From positions 1,860,001-1,924,000 of the forward strand of contig NZ_CP016796.1 of NCBI RefSeq assembly GCF_001895265.1: DNA of 64,000 nucleotides, written 5' to 3'. This stretch comes from Francisella uliginis (lineage in GTDB: Bacteria; Pseudomonadota; Gammaproteobacteria; Francisellales; Francisellaceae). Both the position numbers and the translations under genes were made by a program. This document shows positions 35,725 to 45,169 of this stretch, in pieces; within the stretch, counting starts at the first letter, position 1; every line of letters begins with the position of its first letter. Below the pieces are notes generated by a model. The model made no database searches and was not told the origin of the DNA. It was given only the letters and a program-made list of their open reading frames with translations.

Positions 35725-38067
35725 ATGGTTAATAAATATTTAATTCGTCTGATTATCTGGGGATTGATAGTTCTAAGTAGCTTGTTTCTCTTTATTGTTA
35801 TAATAACTAAAGGCTTAAATCTAAACACAAATATACTAGCACTATTACCCAATCAACAAACATCGCCTCAACTAACAGCTGCCTCAGATAAATTCTCTAA
35901 TAGAATAAGTAATGATGTTGTCTTTTTAATAAGCTCAAAAGATCAACCCGAAGCGATAAACTCCGCAGCAAAATTTAGTAAACTACTACAACAAAGTAAT
36001 AATTTCACAAGCATTAATGCAGGTGTAAGCCAAAGCCAACAGCTATCTTGGGCAAAATTTTACTTCCCATATAGACTACAATTACTCAGCAATAAAGACA
36101 AAGAATTATTAGCTAATAAAGACTATAAAAGATTGTACCAAAATGCTCTTGCTAATATATATAATCCAACAGGCATTGTTAATCATAGCTTACTTAATAA
36201 CGACCCTTTCTTTACATATCAAAACTATCTTTTTGATTTACCTAAGCCAAGCTCTAACCTGAAGCTTAAAGAAGGCTTCTTGGTAGCCAAGAAAGATAAT
36301 CATTACTATGTGCTTATTAAAGCTGAAATTAAAGGACAAAGTTTTTCTTTAACAACTCAAACAGAAATCATTAAAAGTATTAATAATGCCATCAAGCAAG
36401 TATCTTCAAATAAAGTTAGTGTGCTAAAAACTGGTATGCTATTTTATGCAAATGCTGGAGCCGAAGATGCTCATCATGAAATAAACACTATCGGCATAGG
36501 CTCAATAATCGGTGTTTTGCTTTTAATAATTCTAACATTTAGATCAATTACTCCTTTATTTTTCACACTCCTTTCAATCTCTTGTGGATTTATCGCTGCA
36601 TTTGTTGTTACACACTATATATTTGGTAGTGTTTTTTTATTTACACTAGTTTTCGGCGCAAGCTTAATTGGGATATCTGTAGATTATGCTTTTTTCTACT
36701 ACTCCGAGAAATTATTAGCTGATGCTAACTGGACACCTAAAATAGGTCTAAACCGAATTTTCAAAGGTATAACCTTAGGCCTTTTAAACGTTATTATTGC
36801 ATTTTTAATTATATCTGTAGCTCCCTTCCCAGGACTACATCAACTAGCAATTTTTGGCATTGTTGGTTTGAGTGTATCATACTTAACTGTAATATGCTTT
36901 TTCCCTTATATCATTAATACCAGATCAAAAGCTCATAAGAGTATTCCGTTATTAAAGCTTACAGATAAATATCTAAATATATGTAAAAACATTAGTACAA
37001 AAAAGATCATCATTATATTAGTAGTTCTATGCATAATAACCATTATTGGACTCTATAAAATAAAACCTAATGATGATATTCACATACTGCAATCAACTCC
37101 TAAAAAACTTAAAAATGAAGAAAACCAACTTAAAAGCATAATTGGTAGTGATATGGGTCTTAGCTATATTATCGTTTTGGCTAAAAATGATAATACTTTA
37201 CTAACTAAAACAGATAATGTAACAAATATTATTCGCAAGAATTTCATCAATATTAAAAATCCCCTAATTAGCATAAGCGATTATATTCCAAGTATAGAGC
37301 AACAACAACAAAACTATAACGCTATACAGAGGTTTATTAAAACTAAGTATCCTTCAGAATATCTTAGCCAAATAGGTTTTTCAAAAGCTCAACAAACAGA
37401 GATATTAGATAAAATTAAAACCACAAAATTTAAACCTTTAGAACTATCTAGCTGGTTAAATCAACCTGTCTCAAAACAAATTAGATTCCTATGGTTGGCA
37501 AATCAGCCTAATGGCTATAAAGCCTTAGCTATAACACTTTCAAAAGATATAGATATTTCTAAGCTACAGAATTTACTTAGCTCCATAGATGATGTTTATG
37601 TTATTGATAAGGTAACTCAAATAAGTAATATTTTTGGTCATTATCGCAATGTTATCTCTTATATTATGGTAGTTGTATTTATGCTTTTATGGCTAGGCCT
37701 AGCAATTAGATATTCTATTAAAAAATCTCTAGTATATATATTAGTACCATTATTATCATGTCTACTGTCTGTGGCATTCTTAGGGTTATTTAATATTCCT
37801 CTTACATTATTTAGCATACTTGCAACAATTCTTGTTTTGGGAATCAGTATGGATTATGTTTTATTTATAGCTGAAAGTGATAATAGGTTCAGTAGTACTA
37901 TGCTAGCCCTATCATTATCCGCTATCACAACCATTCTGTCATTTGGACTTTTAGCACTAAGTAATACCCCAGCTATTGAATATTTTGGTTTAACTGTATT
38001 AGTTGGAATTACAGTGGCATTCTTATTAGCTCCTATAGCAATTAAGGTACAGTATTATGAAAAATAG
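35725..38067 (+). CDS. MMPL/RND-superfamily lipid exporter, polyene cluster
   Basis: The 780-residue protein has two halves, each with one helix, a large periplasmic loop (about 30-245 and 445-640) and a helix bundle (about 250-400 and 645-775). The SVDYAFFYYSEK and SMDYVLFIAESD motifs match the conserved D-Y in transmembrane helix 4 of each half. It should export the polyene conjugate from the inner membrane. It overlaps the lipoprotein gene by 11 bases. Confidence 0.85.
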   Translation: MVNKYLIRLIIWGLIVLSSLFLFIVIITKGLNLNTNILALLPNQQTSPQLTAASDKFSNRISNDVVFLISSKDQPEAINSAAKFSKLLQQSNNFTSINAGVSQSQQLSWAKFYFPYRLQLLSNKDKELLANKDYKRLYQNALANIYNPTGIVNHSLLNNDPFFTYQNYLFDLPKPSSNLKLKEGFLVAKKDNHYYVLIKAEIKGQSFSLTTQTEIIKSINNAIKQVSSNKVSVLKTGMLFYANAGAEDAHHEINTIGIGSIIGVLLLIILTFRSITPLFFTLLSISCGFIAAFVVTHYIFGSVFLFTLVFGASLIGISVDYAFFYYSEKLLADANWTPKIGLNRIFKGITLGLLNVIIAFLIISVAPFPGLHQLAIFGIVGLSVSYLTVICFFPYIINTRSKAHKSIPLLKLTDKYLNICKNISTKKIIIILVVLCIITIIGLYKIKPNDDIHILQSTPKKLKNEENQLKSIIGSDMGLSYIIVLAKNDNTLLTKTDNVTNIIRKNFINIKNPLISISDYIPSIEQQQQNYNAIQRFIKTKYPSEYLSQIGFSKAQQTEILDKIKTTKFKPLELSSWLNQPVSKQIRFLWLANQPNGYKALAITLSKDIDISKLQNLLSSIDDVYVIDKVTQISNIFGHYRNVISYIMVVVFMLLWLGLAIRYSIKKSLVYILVPLLSCLLSVAFLGLFNIPLTLFSILATILVLGISMDYVLFIAESDNRFSSTMLALSLSAITTILSFGLLALSNTPAIEYFGLTVLVGITVAFLLAPIAIKVQYYEK

Positions 38068-38641
38068 AATTTTAGTGATTTTTTTTATATTTTTTTTTCT
38101 AAGTAGTTGTTCTTTATTTCAGACAAAACAGAAAATAGATGTAAAAGTAGCTATCACGCCAAATAACACAGTAACACTACCACAACCAGATCAATTAGGG
38201 CTTAATAAAACAATTTCTCAAATAGTCTCTGCTACATATTATGATAAAAATGGTAAACAAAAGAATCTAACCTCTAATATGGTTATTGAAGTTAATTCTA
38301 AGCATATTGTAATGATAGCTTTATCAGGTTGGGGAAGCTCTTTATTTAAGCTTGATTATGATGGTTCAAGTATACAAAGTAGTAGCCTACCAATGCCAAA
38401 TAAGAATATTGGTGTTAAGCAAAGTCTTATTGAATTTATTATAAGCCAAGCTCCAATTAATGTTGTACAAAAAATGTTTGCTAATACAGATATTACAGTT
38501 TCAGAACAAGCAAACCAAAGAGCTATAATGACAACTAATGGCAAGAAAATATTAGTAATAAAATATAGCAATAATAGCAAGAAGATTTCTATTCATAATT
38601 ATCATTATAACTATACGATTAATATTACAAATTTAAATTAA
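38057..38641 (+). CDS. DUF3261-family lipoprotein, polyene cluster
   Basis: The 194-residue protein has a signal peptide with lipobox LSSC (Cys18) and no catalytic motif. DUF3261 lipoproteins close known aryl polyene clusters and probably act at the outer membrane in export. This is the last gene of the plus-strand arm; the convergent sugar porter ends 15 bases away. Confidence 0.75.
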   Translation: MKNRILVIFFIFFFLSSCSLFQTKQKIDVKVAITPNNTVTLPQPDQLGLNKTISQIVSATYYDKNGKQKNLTSNMVIEVNSKHIVMIALSGWGSSLFKLDYDGSSIQSSSLPMPNKNIGVKQSLIEFIISQAPINVVQKMFANTDITVSEQANQRAIMTTNGKKILVIKYSNNSKKISIHNYHYNYTINITNLN

Positions 38642-38655
38642 ATTTAAATAAAAAA

Positions 38656-39996
38656 TCATTCGAATTCATTCTCAATTTCTTCAAGAGTTTTACCAGCTGT
38701 TTCTGGAACGAATCTTTTAACAATCCAAAAATAAATGCATGAACTTATAAATAGCAAGCTAAACATTACATTAAAGCCCCAGTTTTGCCCTACTTTTAAA
38801 AAGTAACCTATAAAGTAAAATGAAAACAACATTGATATAACTCCTGCCATAAATATTCCCATTATTCTTACTCTATTTGGTAATAATTCATTTATAAGAG
38901 TTACAATCACTCCAGAAGGTCCAAATGCCAATCCTGCTATACATGTTGTTAATAAAAGAATCACAAATATATAGTTGTATGTAAAATTAGGAAGACTATA
39001 TAAAATAACTAGTCCTAACATGCTAATTAAACCAACTGTTAAGCCTGTATAGATAACCTTTTTTCTACCCCACTTATCAATAAAAAATATCGTCAAAATT
39101 GTAATAATGAAGTTAACAGTTAAGATAAGAAAGTTAGCAGCATGAGCAACATAACTACTTGCTGTTAATGGTGCGATTATCAATTCAGATGAAAAAACTA
39201 TAAAGTTAATCCCTGTAAGCTGGTTTAAAATTAAAACTATAGTAACTATCGCTACAGGCCAGATATCTTTGCCTATAAAAATCTTGCTCATAAGTGTTTT
39301 AGGAGCATGCGTTCTTAAACTAACCTTAATATCTTCTATATGCTTGTTAATCTCTTTATCTGTTAGATTAGGTTGTGTCTTTTTAATAACATCATACGCT
39401 GTATCAATTCTATTTTTAAGTACTAACCAAGTTGGACTAGATGGCAGAAAGCTAGAAGTAATTAATAAAACAATACCAATGCTCAAAGTTATGTAAAAAT
39501 ACTCACTCCAGTCAAATGATTTGTAGAATAAGAATATTAAAACCCCAGAAAGACACATACCTGCAGTCCATAACAACTGAAACAATGCCACATACCTACC
39601 ACGCCTATCTGCTGGAGAGATTTCTGTTATGTATATAGGAAAGGCATAAGATCCTAATAAAATAGATCCTCCCTGAATTAACCTTGCAATGATCAAAGTC
39701 TCATACCCTTGGGCTATTACAAAGATATAAGTTCCGATAATATAAAATATAACAAAAATTAAAATCATAAATTTTCGCCCAATATAATCAGTAGCTAGCC
39801 AAATAATTTTTGCAAAAACGCCACCTAGAAATACTAAACCAAGTAGTATTGATAACTGATGAGTATTCAAATGAAAGCTATGGCTAATCTCCTCACCAAC
39901 TCCGCCGACGATAGCCAAAGCATAACCACCTAATATTGCAGCTATAATATACACAGTCAATATATATTTAAAACTATATCTAAAACTTAAATTCAC
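38656..39996 (-). CDS. MFS sugar porter
   Basis: The 446-residue, twelve-helix protein has the sugar-porter motifs DYIGRKFMIL, SPADRRGRYVA and C-terminal PETAGKTLEEIE. It probably takes up a monosaccharide with protons. It lies nine bases after the serine-hydrolase gene and forms a two-gene operon with it. Confidence 0.85.
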   Translation of the reverse strand: MNLSFRYSFKYILTVYIIAAILGGYALAIVGGVGEEISHSFHLNTHQLSILLGLVFLGGVFAKIIWLATDYIGRKFMILIFVIFYIIGTYIFVIAQGYETLIIARLIQGGSILLGSYAFPIYITEISPADRRGRYVALFQLLWTAGMCLSGVLIFLFYKSFDWSEYFYITLSIGIVLLITSSFLPSSPTWLVLKNRIDTAYDVIKKTQPNLTDKEINKHIEDIKVSLRTHAPKTLMSKIFIGKDIWPVAIVTIVLILNQLTGINFIVFSSELIIAPLTASSYVAHAANFLILTVNFIITILTIFFIDKWGRKKVIYTGLTVGLISMLGLVILYSLPNFTYNYIFVILLLTTCIAGLAFGPSGVIVTLINELLPNRVRIMGIFMAGVISMLFSFYFIGYFLKVGQNWGFNVMFSLLFISSCIYFWIVKRFVPETAGKTLEEIENEFE

Positions 39997-40005
39997 AAAT
40001 ATCTC

Positions 40006-41160
40006 CTATATTCCTAACTCATCATAAATTGAATCTATTAATTGCCCATATAAACCTGTTCTAAATGTTTTGCCCTCAAATATTCTAGGGTAAATAATAG
40101 GACTATGTACGCTATTGCTCATAATCATTATAGTAATTTTATTCATAGGATCTGAAATAAAACATTGTCCAGTAAAACCTGTATGTCCTATTGTTTGATT
40201 ACTACATCTTTCCCCAAACAAATATCTATTTTTTCGACCTTTTGCAGTCCAAAATCCTAAAGCAAAAGCCTCGTTTGTATCGCATGGCTGACTAAAAAGT
40301 TTAACTATATCTTGTGAGAAGAAAGTATTATCTTTATATATTAGTTGCGCTAGCTTAGTTATATCATCAACTGTTGAAAATAATCCTGCATGTCCAGCCA
40401 CTCCTGCCATAGAATATAGAGCCTTCTCATCATGCACATAGCCTCTTAGAGTATCTGTTTTTATATTATTAAAGTTTGTTGTACCAAAATTACAATGTCC
40501 ATCTACTTGCGTTGCGACAATTTCTTCTGGTGAAAAGCCTTTTTCTAAAGGGTTAAAGCATGTTGATTTTAATCCTAATTTGGAATAAATATTCTCTTCA
40601 AGAAAAATATCTAGTCGCTGCTTTATAATAGCTTCAATTACACATCCTAATATCTGCATGCCAATATCGCTATATATGCAATATTTATGTGGCGACTCTA
40701 ATATTGCCATTTTTGTTTTTAGAAACTCTACAGTTGTATTACGATCTTGGCTATATAATGAACCAGCAGTATGATTATTATAAAAATCAAAAAATGGCGC
40801 GACTCCACTGGTATGGCTAAGTAAATCACGAACACTTGGAATATAGCTTGTATTAGTAAATTTAAATTCAGGGATATATTCAGTGATTAAAGCATCTAAA
40901 TTTATAAGGTTGCGTTGATAAAAATACATAATCGCATAAGTTGTAGCAAAAATTTTTGTTAGAGACGCAATATCAAATAACATATCCGGTTCTAAAACTT
41001 GAGGGTTTCTAAGCTTTTTACCCTCTTTGTCATACCGACAAGCATAACCGAAAGTATTTCTATAAACTTCTTTATCCTGGTGTAAAACACCTATAGTAGC
41101 TCCAGGAAAACCATGTTCGATATCATAATTAATAATACTTTCTAATTTAGGAAAACTCAT
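40006..41160 (-). CDS. Class C beta-lactamase-like serine hydrolase
   Basis: The 384-residue protein has the SxxK motif SLTK (Ser66, Lys69), a YSDIG segment in place of the YxN motif and HTGFTG as the KTG-like box. No signal peptide is visible, so it may be cytoplasmic and act as an esterase or peptidase, not as a beta-lactamase. Its operon partner is the sugar porter at 38656. Confidence 0.82.
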   Translation of the reverse strand: MSFPKLESIINYDIEHGFPGATIGVLHQDKEVYRNTFGYACRYDKEGKKLRNPQVLEPDMLFDIASLTKIFATTYAIMYFYQRNLINLDALITEYIPEFKFTNTSYIPSVRDLLSHTSGVAPFFDFYNNHTAGSLYSQDRNTTVEFLKTKMAILESPHKYCIYSDIGMQILGCVIEAIIKQRLDIFLEENIYSKLGLKSTCFNPLEKGFSPEEIVATQVDGHCNFGTTNFNNIKTDTLRGYVHDEKALYSMAGVAGHAGLFSTVDDITKLAQLIYKDNTFFSQDIVKLFSQPCDTNEAFALGFWTAKGRKNRYLFGERCSNQTIGHTGFTGQCFISDPMNKITIMIMSNSVHSPIIYPRIFEGKTFRTGLYGQLIDSIYDELGI

Positions 41161-41260
41161 TTCATGATAAAAAATAATTTCTTATGATTTATATTAAATC
41201 ACACACTGAAACAATTTTATTATAAAAAAACATACCAAAAGAGATTTTATATAATTGAAG

Positions 41261-41365
41261 TGCTAACTTAGCCTTGCCACGGCACATGGATCAACTGTTA
41301 CCGTTGCTTCCTTCCGGATCTGGCGGGGTTCACAACCTACCATTGCGTGGAAACCAAGTTAGCAA
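41261..41365 (-). ncRNA. ffs: Signal recognition particle 4.5S RNA
   Basis: The minus strand contains GATCCGGAAGGAAGCAAC (41322-41305), the conserved apical domain of 4.5S RNA that binds Ffh, and the GTGAACCCCGCC side. The closing stem TGCTAACTT / AAGTTAGCA pairs 41261-41269 with 41356-41364. The termini are set by that stem. The RNA works in co-translational targeting of membrane proteins. Confidence 0.93.
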
Positions 41366-41370
41366 TGCAT

Positions 41371-41399
41371 ATGTTACTAGATATATCTATAAATTACAA
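41371..41399 (-). promoter_or_regulatory. Promoter of the 4.5S RNA gene
   Basis: On the minus strand TTGTAA (41399-41394), a 17-base spacer and TAACAT (41376-41371) put the start about seven bases downstream, at the first base of the closing stem. The fit between promoter geometry and RNA 5' end supports both calls. Confidence 0.6.
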
Positions 41400-41474
41400 G
41401 CCATCAAAGCAAATTCCATTATCTAATATAAATTGGTATTATTAAGCCAAAAGCATTCACAAAACCAATGAAAG

Positions 41475-42239
41475 ATGATTATAGTAATATCTCCAGCAAA
41501 AAGTCAAAACTTTGACTCTTTAAAAGAAAAATACAAATTTACACAACCAATATTTAAAGATCAGATAAATCTTTTGATTAATAAGCTTAAGCATTACGAA
41601 GTAGATGAAATTGAAAAGCTTATGAAAATTAGTCCTAAATTAGCTCAAGAAGTATTTGATAAACACAATATTTTTGATCCAGATAACTATAATACTTCAA
41701 ACTCAAAAGCTGCTATTTTCACATTTAGTGGTGATGTTTATAAGGGTTTAGATGCTGAGACTCTTGATACTAAAACAATCAAATATGCTCAAGATCATTT
41801 ACTAATGCTCTCTGGGCTATATGGCCTTATCCGCCCTCTTGATTTAATGCAAGCTTATAGACTAGAAATGGGGACAAAAATAAAGATTGATGAAAAAATT
41901 CTACACAAATACTGGCAAGATAAAATTACATCTCAATTGAATAAGTTTTTTACTACACAGAAAAATAAAACTCTAATTAATCTTGCTTCGAATGAATATT
42001 CACAAGCAATAGATAAGAAAACTCTTAATGCTAAATGGTTAGATATAGATTTTAAAGAGAACAAAAATGGCACATTTAAAACTATTGGCATTCATGCTAA
42101 GAAAGCTCGTGGATTAATGACAAGATTTATCCTTGAGAATCAAATAGAAGATATTAGTGGCATTAAAAAGTTTAATATTGCAGGATATGAATTTAACCAA
42201 GATCTATCTAAAAAAGATCTTATTTGCTTTACAAGATAA
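41475..42239 (+). CDS. yaaA: Peroxide-stress protein YaaA (DUF328)
   Basis: The 254-residue protein starts with IIVISPAKSQNFDS and ends with ENQIEDISGIKKFNIAGYEF, hallmarks of the YaaA family. In E. coli it lowers iron-driven oxidative damage and has been reported to bind DNA. It overlaps no gene but ends two bases before the rlmH start, so co-transcription is likely. Confidence 0.88.
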   Translation: MIIVISPAKSQNFDSLKEKYKFTQPIFKDQINLLINKLKHYEVDEIEKLMKISPKLAQEVFDKHNIFDPDNYNTSNSKAAIFTFSGDVYKGLDAETLDTKTIKYAQDHLLMLSGLYGLIRPLDLMQAYRLEMGTKIKIDEKILHKYWQDKITSQLNKFFTTQKNKTLINLASNEYSQAIDKKTLNAKWLDIDFKENKNGTFKTIGIHAKKARGLMTRFILENQIEDISGIKKFNIAGYEFNQDLSKKDLICFTR

Positions 42240-42241
42240 CT

Positions 42242-42709
42242 ATGAAAATAAAAATAATATCTCTCGGAGAAAAGCCTCCTAAATGGGTTATAGATGGATT
42301 TAATGAGTATAAAAAAAGACTTAGTAAAACTATCCCACTTGAACTAATAGAGCTGCCAATAGCAAAAAGAACTAAAACAGGTAATCCAAGTATCTGGATG
42401 GAGCAAGAAGCTAAGATAATTTTAAGCAAGATCAACAATTCTGATCACTTAGTGATTCTTGATGTAAAATCTAAAATCATATCTACAGAAGAACTAGCTG
42501 ATAAAATGCAAAACTGGAAATTTAATAATCCAAATGTTGTAATATTAATCGGGGGTCCAGATGGAATTCATCAAAGTATTAAAGATCTAGCTAAGGAAAA
42601 AATATCTATATCTAAAATGACTTTTCCACATCCTATTGTGCGTATTATTATCGCAGAACAGTTATATAGAGCTTATACAATTTTAGAAGGTCATCCATAC
42701 CACAAATAA
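42242..42709 (+). CDS. rlmH: 23S rRNA (pseudouridine1915-N3)-methyltransferase RlmH
   Basis: The SPOUT methyltransferase modifies helix 69 of 23S rRNA. It is 155 residues, like E. coli RlmH. SAM-knot motifs are VVILIGGPDGI and the C-terminal AEQLYRAYTILEGHPYHK. I use ATG 42242 (MKIKIISLGEKPP) and not the ATG at 42224, which overlaps yaaA and adds six residues foreign to the family. Confidence 0.93.
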   Translation: MKIKIISLGEKPPKWVIDGFNEYKKRLSKTIPLELIELPIAKRTKTGNPSIWMEQEAKIILSKINNSDHLVILDVKSKIISTEELADKMQNWKFNNPNVVILIGGPDGIHQSIKDLAKEKISISKMTFPHPIVRIIIAEQLYRAYTILEGHPYHK

Positions 42710-42907
42710 AGAAAAGCCTAACTAAATATTAATACAAACTTGTTATTTTTTAACTATGCCTGTTAATTTTAACAATATTAAATTTGCTCTAAATTAAGCT
42801 ATTATTTTATATATCAAAAGTTGTTGTTTTAGTAAAAAAAGCATATAAACTCAAAATATGCCCATAGTGGCGATTAGTATAAATGTATATTAATAAGGAG
42901 TATTAAA

Positions 42908-44779
42908 ATGATACATAAGCGTATGAAAACAATTACAGCTTTAACTCTGTCTTTAATAAGTACAGTAGCTTTTGCTGATTGTAAATTAGAAGATGTTACC
43001 TCAGGTTGGACAGGAAAAATCACTTTCAAATGTGATAAAGATACCAATTTAGAAACTAACCCTATTAGCTTTAAATTAAGTGATGGTAAAGTAGGTAGTG
43101 TTTGGGGTATAGGAAACCATACTCTAACAGAAGCAGGTAGTGGTACAGTCTCAATCACATCAAAACAATGGAGTGGTCAACCTACTATAGCAAAAGCTGG
43201 CCAACCTATTAGCTTCAGTTTCTCCCCTAGTAAACCTGTATTTGATGTTATAAATTTCCATGTTGGTAATGGAGGACCTGTTGATCCTGTTGAGCCTACT
43301 GACCCTGTTGAACCTACTGACCCTGTTGAACCTACTGATCCAGTCGAACCTACAGACCCAGTTGAGCCTACTGACCCAAGTGGTGATTATCAAGCATATA
43401 GTGCTGGCACACAGTATAAAAGTGGAGATGTAGTATCTTCAAATGGCAAACTATACCAATGTAAATCTGGAGTAGGTGCTTGGTGCTCTAGTTCAGCAGC
43501 ATGGGCTTATGCACCAGGCTCTGGAACAGCTTGGGAAACTGCTTGGGAAATATACAACCCTACAGATCCTGTTGATCCTGTTGATCCAGTCGACCCAGTT
43601 GATCCTACTGACCCTACGGATCCTGTTGATCCAACTCCAACTCCTGGAGATACATATACAACTACTCAAGCAGATTTAGATGCTAAAGAAGAAGAGTTAA
43701 CTAGTGGACCTGTTATGAGCGAAGTTAAAAAATCTATCGTAACAAGAGATAATAAAGTTGTAGAAGCTGTTTCAGCTAATAACCCTAATAACCCTGAGAA
43801 CGTAAAACGTGTTGAAAGTATAATCTCTGAAGCTGACTGGGATTATATGTTCCCGAAAAGATCTCCTGAGTATACTTATGAGAACTTCTTAAAAGCTGTT
43901 GCAAAATTCCCAGCATTCTGTGGTACATATACTGATGGTAGAGATTCTGATGCAATTTGTCGTAAGTCACTAGCTACTATGTTTGCTCATTTCACACAAG
44001 AGACAGGTGGACATACTGCTCACTGGGATGTACCTGAGTGGCGCCAAGGACTAGTTCATGTTCGTGAAATGGGCTGGGATGAGACTATGCGTGGCGGCTA
44101 TAATGGTGAGTGTAATCCTGATGTATGGCAAGGACAGACATGGCCTTGCGGCACTTTTGAAAATGGTGATTATAAATCTTACTTTGGTCGTGGTGCTAAA
44201 CAGCTAAGCTACAACTATAATTATGGTCCATTCTCTCAAGCGATATATGGAGATGTGAGAACATTACTAGATAAACCTGAACTAGTAGCTGACACATGGT
44301 TGAATTTAGCTTCGGCTGTATTCTTCTTTGTTTACCCTCAACCACCAAAACCATCTATGCTTCATGTAATAGATGGTACATGGCAGCCAAACGAGCGTGA
44401 TATTAGTAATGGCCTAACTCCAGGATTCGGTGTAACTACCCAAATCATTAATGGTGGTGTTGAGTGTGGTGGAAGTGTTGAAGTAGCTCAATCTAAAAAC
44501 CGCATTGACTATTATGACAATTTCGCTAAACAACTTGGCGTAAATATACCAAATGATGAGGTTCTAGGATGTAAAGGTATGAAACAGTTTGATGCTGAAG
44601 GTGCTGGTGCTACTAAGATCTATTGGGAACAAGACTTCAGTTACAATGCTAACAACCCTGACGGTAAGTCATATGCTTGTAAACTTGTAGGATACCAAAC
44701 TCCGTATTCAGCATTTACTCCAGGTGACTATACTAAGTGTGTAAAGGCTCACTTCCCTGATATAGTTATTAAAAAATAA
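42908..44779 (+). CDS. Second secreted GH19 chitinase
   Basis: The 623-residue protein has a signal peptide (about 1-24), an N-terminal carbohydrate-binding beta domain (about 25-123, SITSKQWSGQPTIAKAG), a DPVEPT linker, one CBM5/12-like module (about 160-217, KLYQC ... AWEIY), a DPVDP linker and a GH19 catalytic domain (about 300-623) with HFTQETGGH (Glu365) and GRGAKQLSYNYNYG. AAGGAG lies eight bases before the ATG. Its catalytic domain is only distantly like that of the chitinase at 1008, so the two are probably old paralogues or separate acquisitions. Confidence 0.9.
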   Translation: MIHKRMKTITALTLSLISTVAFADCKLEDVTSGWTGKITFKCDKDTNLETNPISFKLSDGKVGSVWGIGNHTLTEAGSGTVSITSKQWSGQPTIAKAGQPISFSFSPSKPVFDVINFHVGNGGPVDPVEPTDPVEPTDPVEPTDPVEPTDPVEPTDPSGDYQAYSAGTQYKSGDVVSSNGKLYQCKSGVGAWCSSSAAWAYAPGSGTAWETAWEIYNPTDPVDPVDPVDPVDPTDPTDPVDPTPTPGDTYTTTQADLDAKEEELTSGPVMSEVKKSIVTRDNKVVEAVSANNPNNPENVKRVESIISEADWDYMFPKRSPEYTYENFLKAVAKFPAFCGTYTDGRDSDAICRKSLATMFAHFTQETGGHTAHWDVPEWRQGLVHVREMGWDETMRGGYNGECNPDVWQGQTWPCGTFENGDYKSYFGRGAKQLSYNYNYGPFSQAIYGDVRTLLDKPELVADTWLNLASAVFFFVYPQPPKPSMLHVIDGTWQPNERDISNGLTPGFGVTTQIINGGVECGGSVEVAQSKNRIDYYDNFAKQLGVNIPNDEVLGCKGMKQFDAEGAGATKIYWEQDFSYNANNPDGKSYACKLVGYQTPYSAFTPGDYTKCVKAHFPDIVIKK

Positions 44780-45169
44780 CCAATCTTAAGTCCTCATTTC
44801 TTTAGAATTTTTATTCACTTTAAATTCTATAAAAATCCATACTCTTAATTACAAGTATGCCCTATCTATTTTTTTATGTATTATTCAAGCATTTTTTACT
44901 ATCGTATGGCTTAAAAGTAATAGTTATAAAGTAACTAAGCTTTCATCTTTAAAATAGATTCCCCAATCAAAATAAATACTGAATAATTTGATTTAGCATT
45001 GCAAAATAATGCATATTTGTCGATTAGATAGATAATGTAATGGTTTTTATATCTGAACAGGCTTAAATCTTTTATTGATTCGGCTCAAATAAGCTTTCTC
45101 TAGGATTATTTAATGATTAGGTAAACTTCTCTGCTAACTTCTAAGCTGAGCTAGACTTATTATTTGCTT
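44780..45169. other. Gene-free region downstream of the second chitinase
   Basis: This 390-base AT-rich gap between convergent genes holds only short frames of 8-9 codons without a Shine-Dalgarno. A loose inverted repeat (AGAATTT / AAATTCT) near 44810-44830 may act as a weak terminator. I see no RNA gene or known element. Confidence 0.45.

Noticed and set aside
22990-38660. Integrated island with attL/attR at tRNA-Arg
   Set aside because: No direct repeat of the tRNA 3' end, integrase or transposase gene was found around the polyene cluster.
42874-43158. Minus-strand ORF upstream and inside the second chitinase
   Set aside because: No ribosome site or domain; it is a shadow of the signal peptide and first domain.
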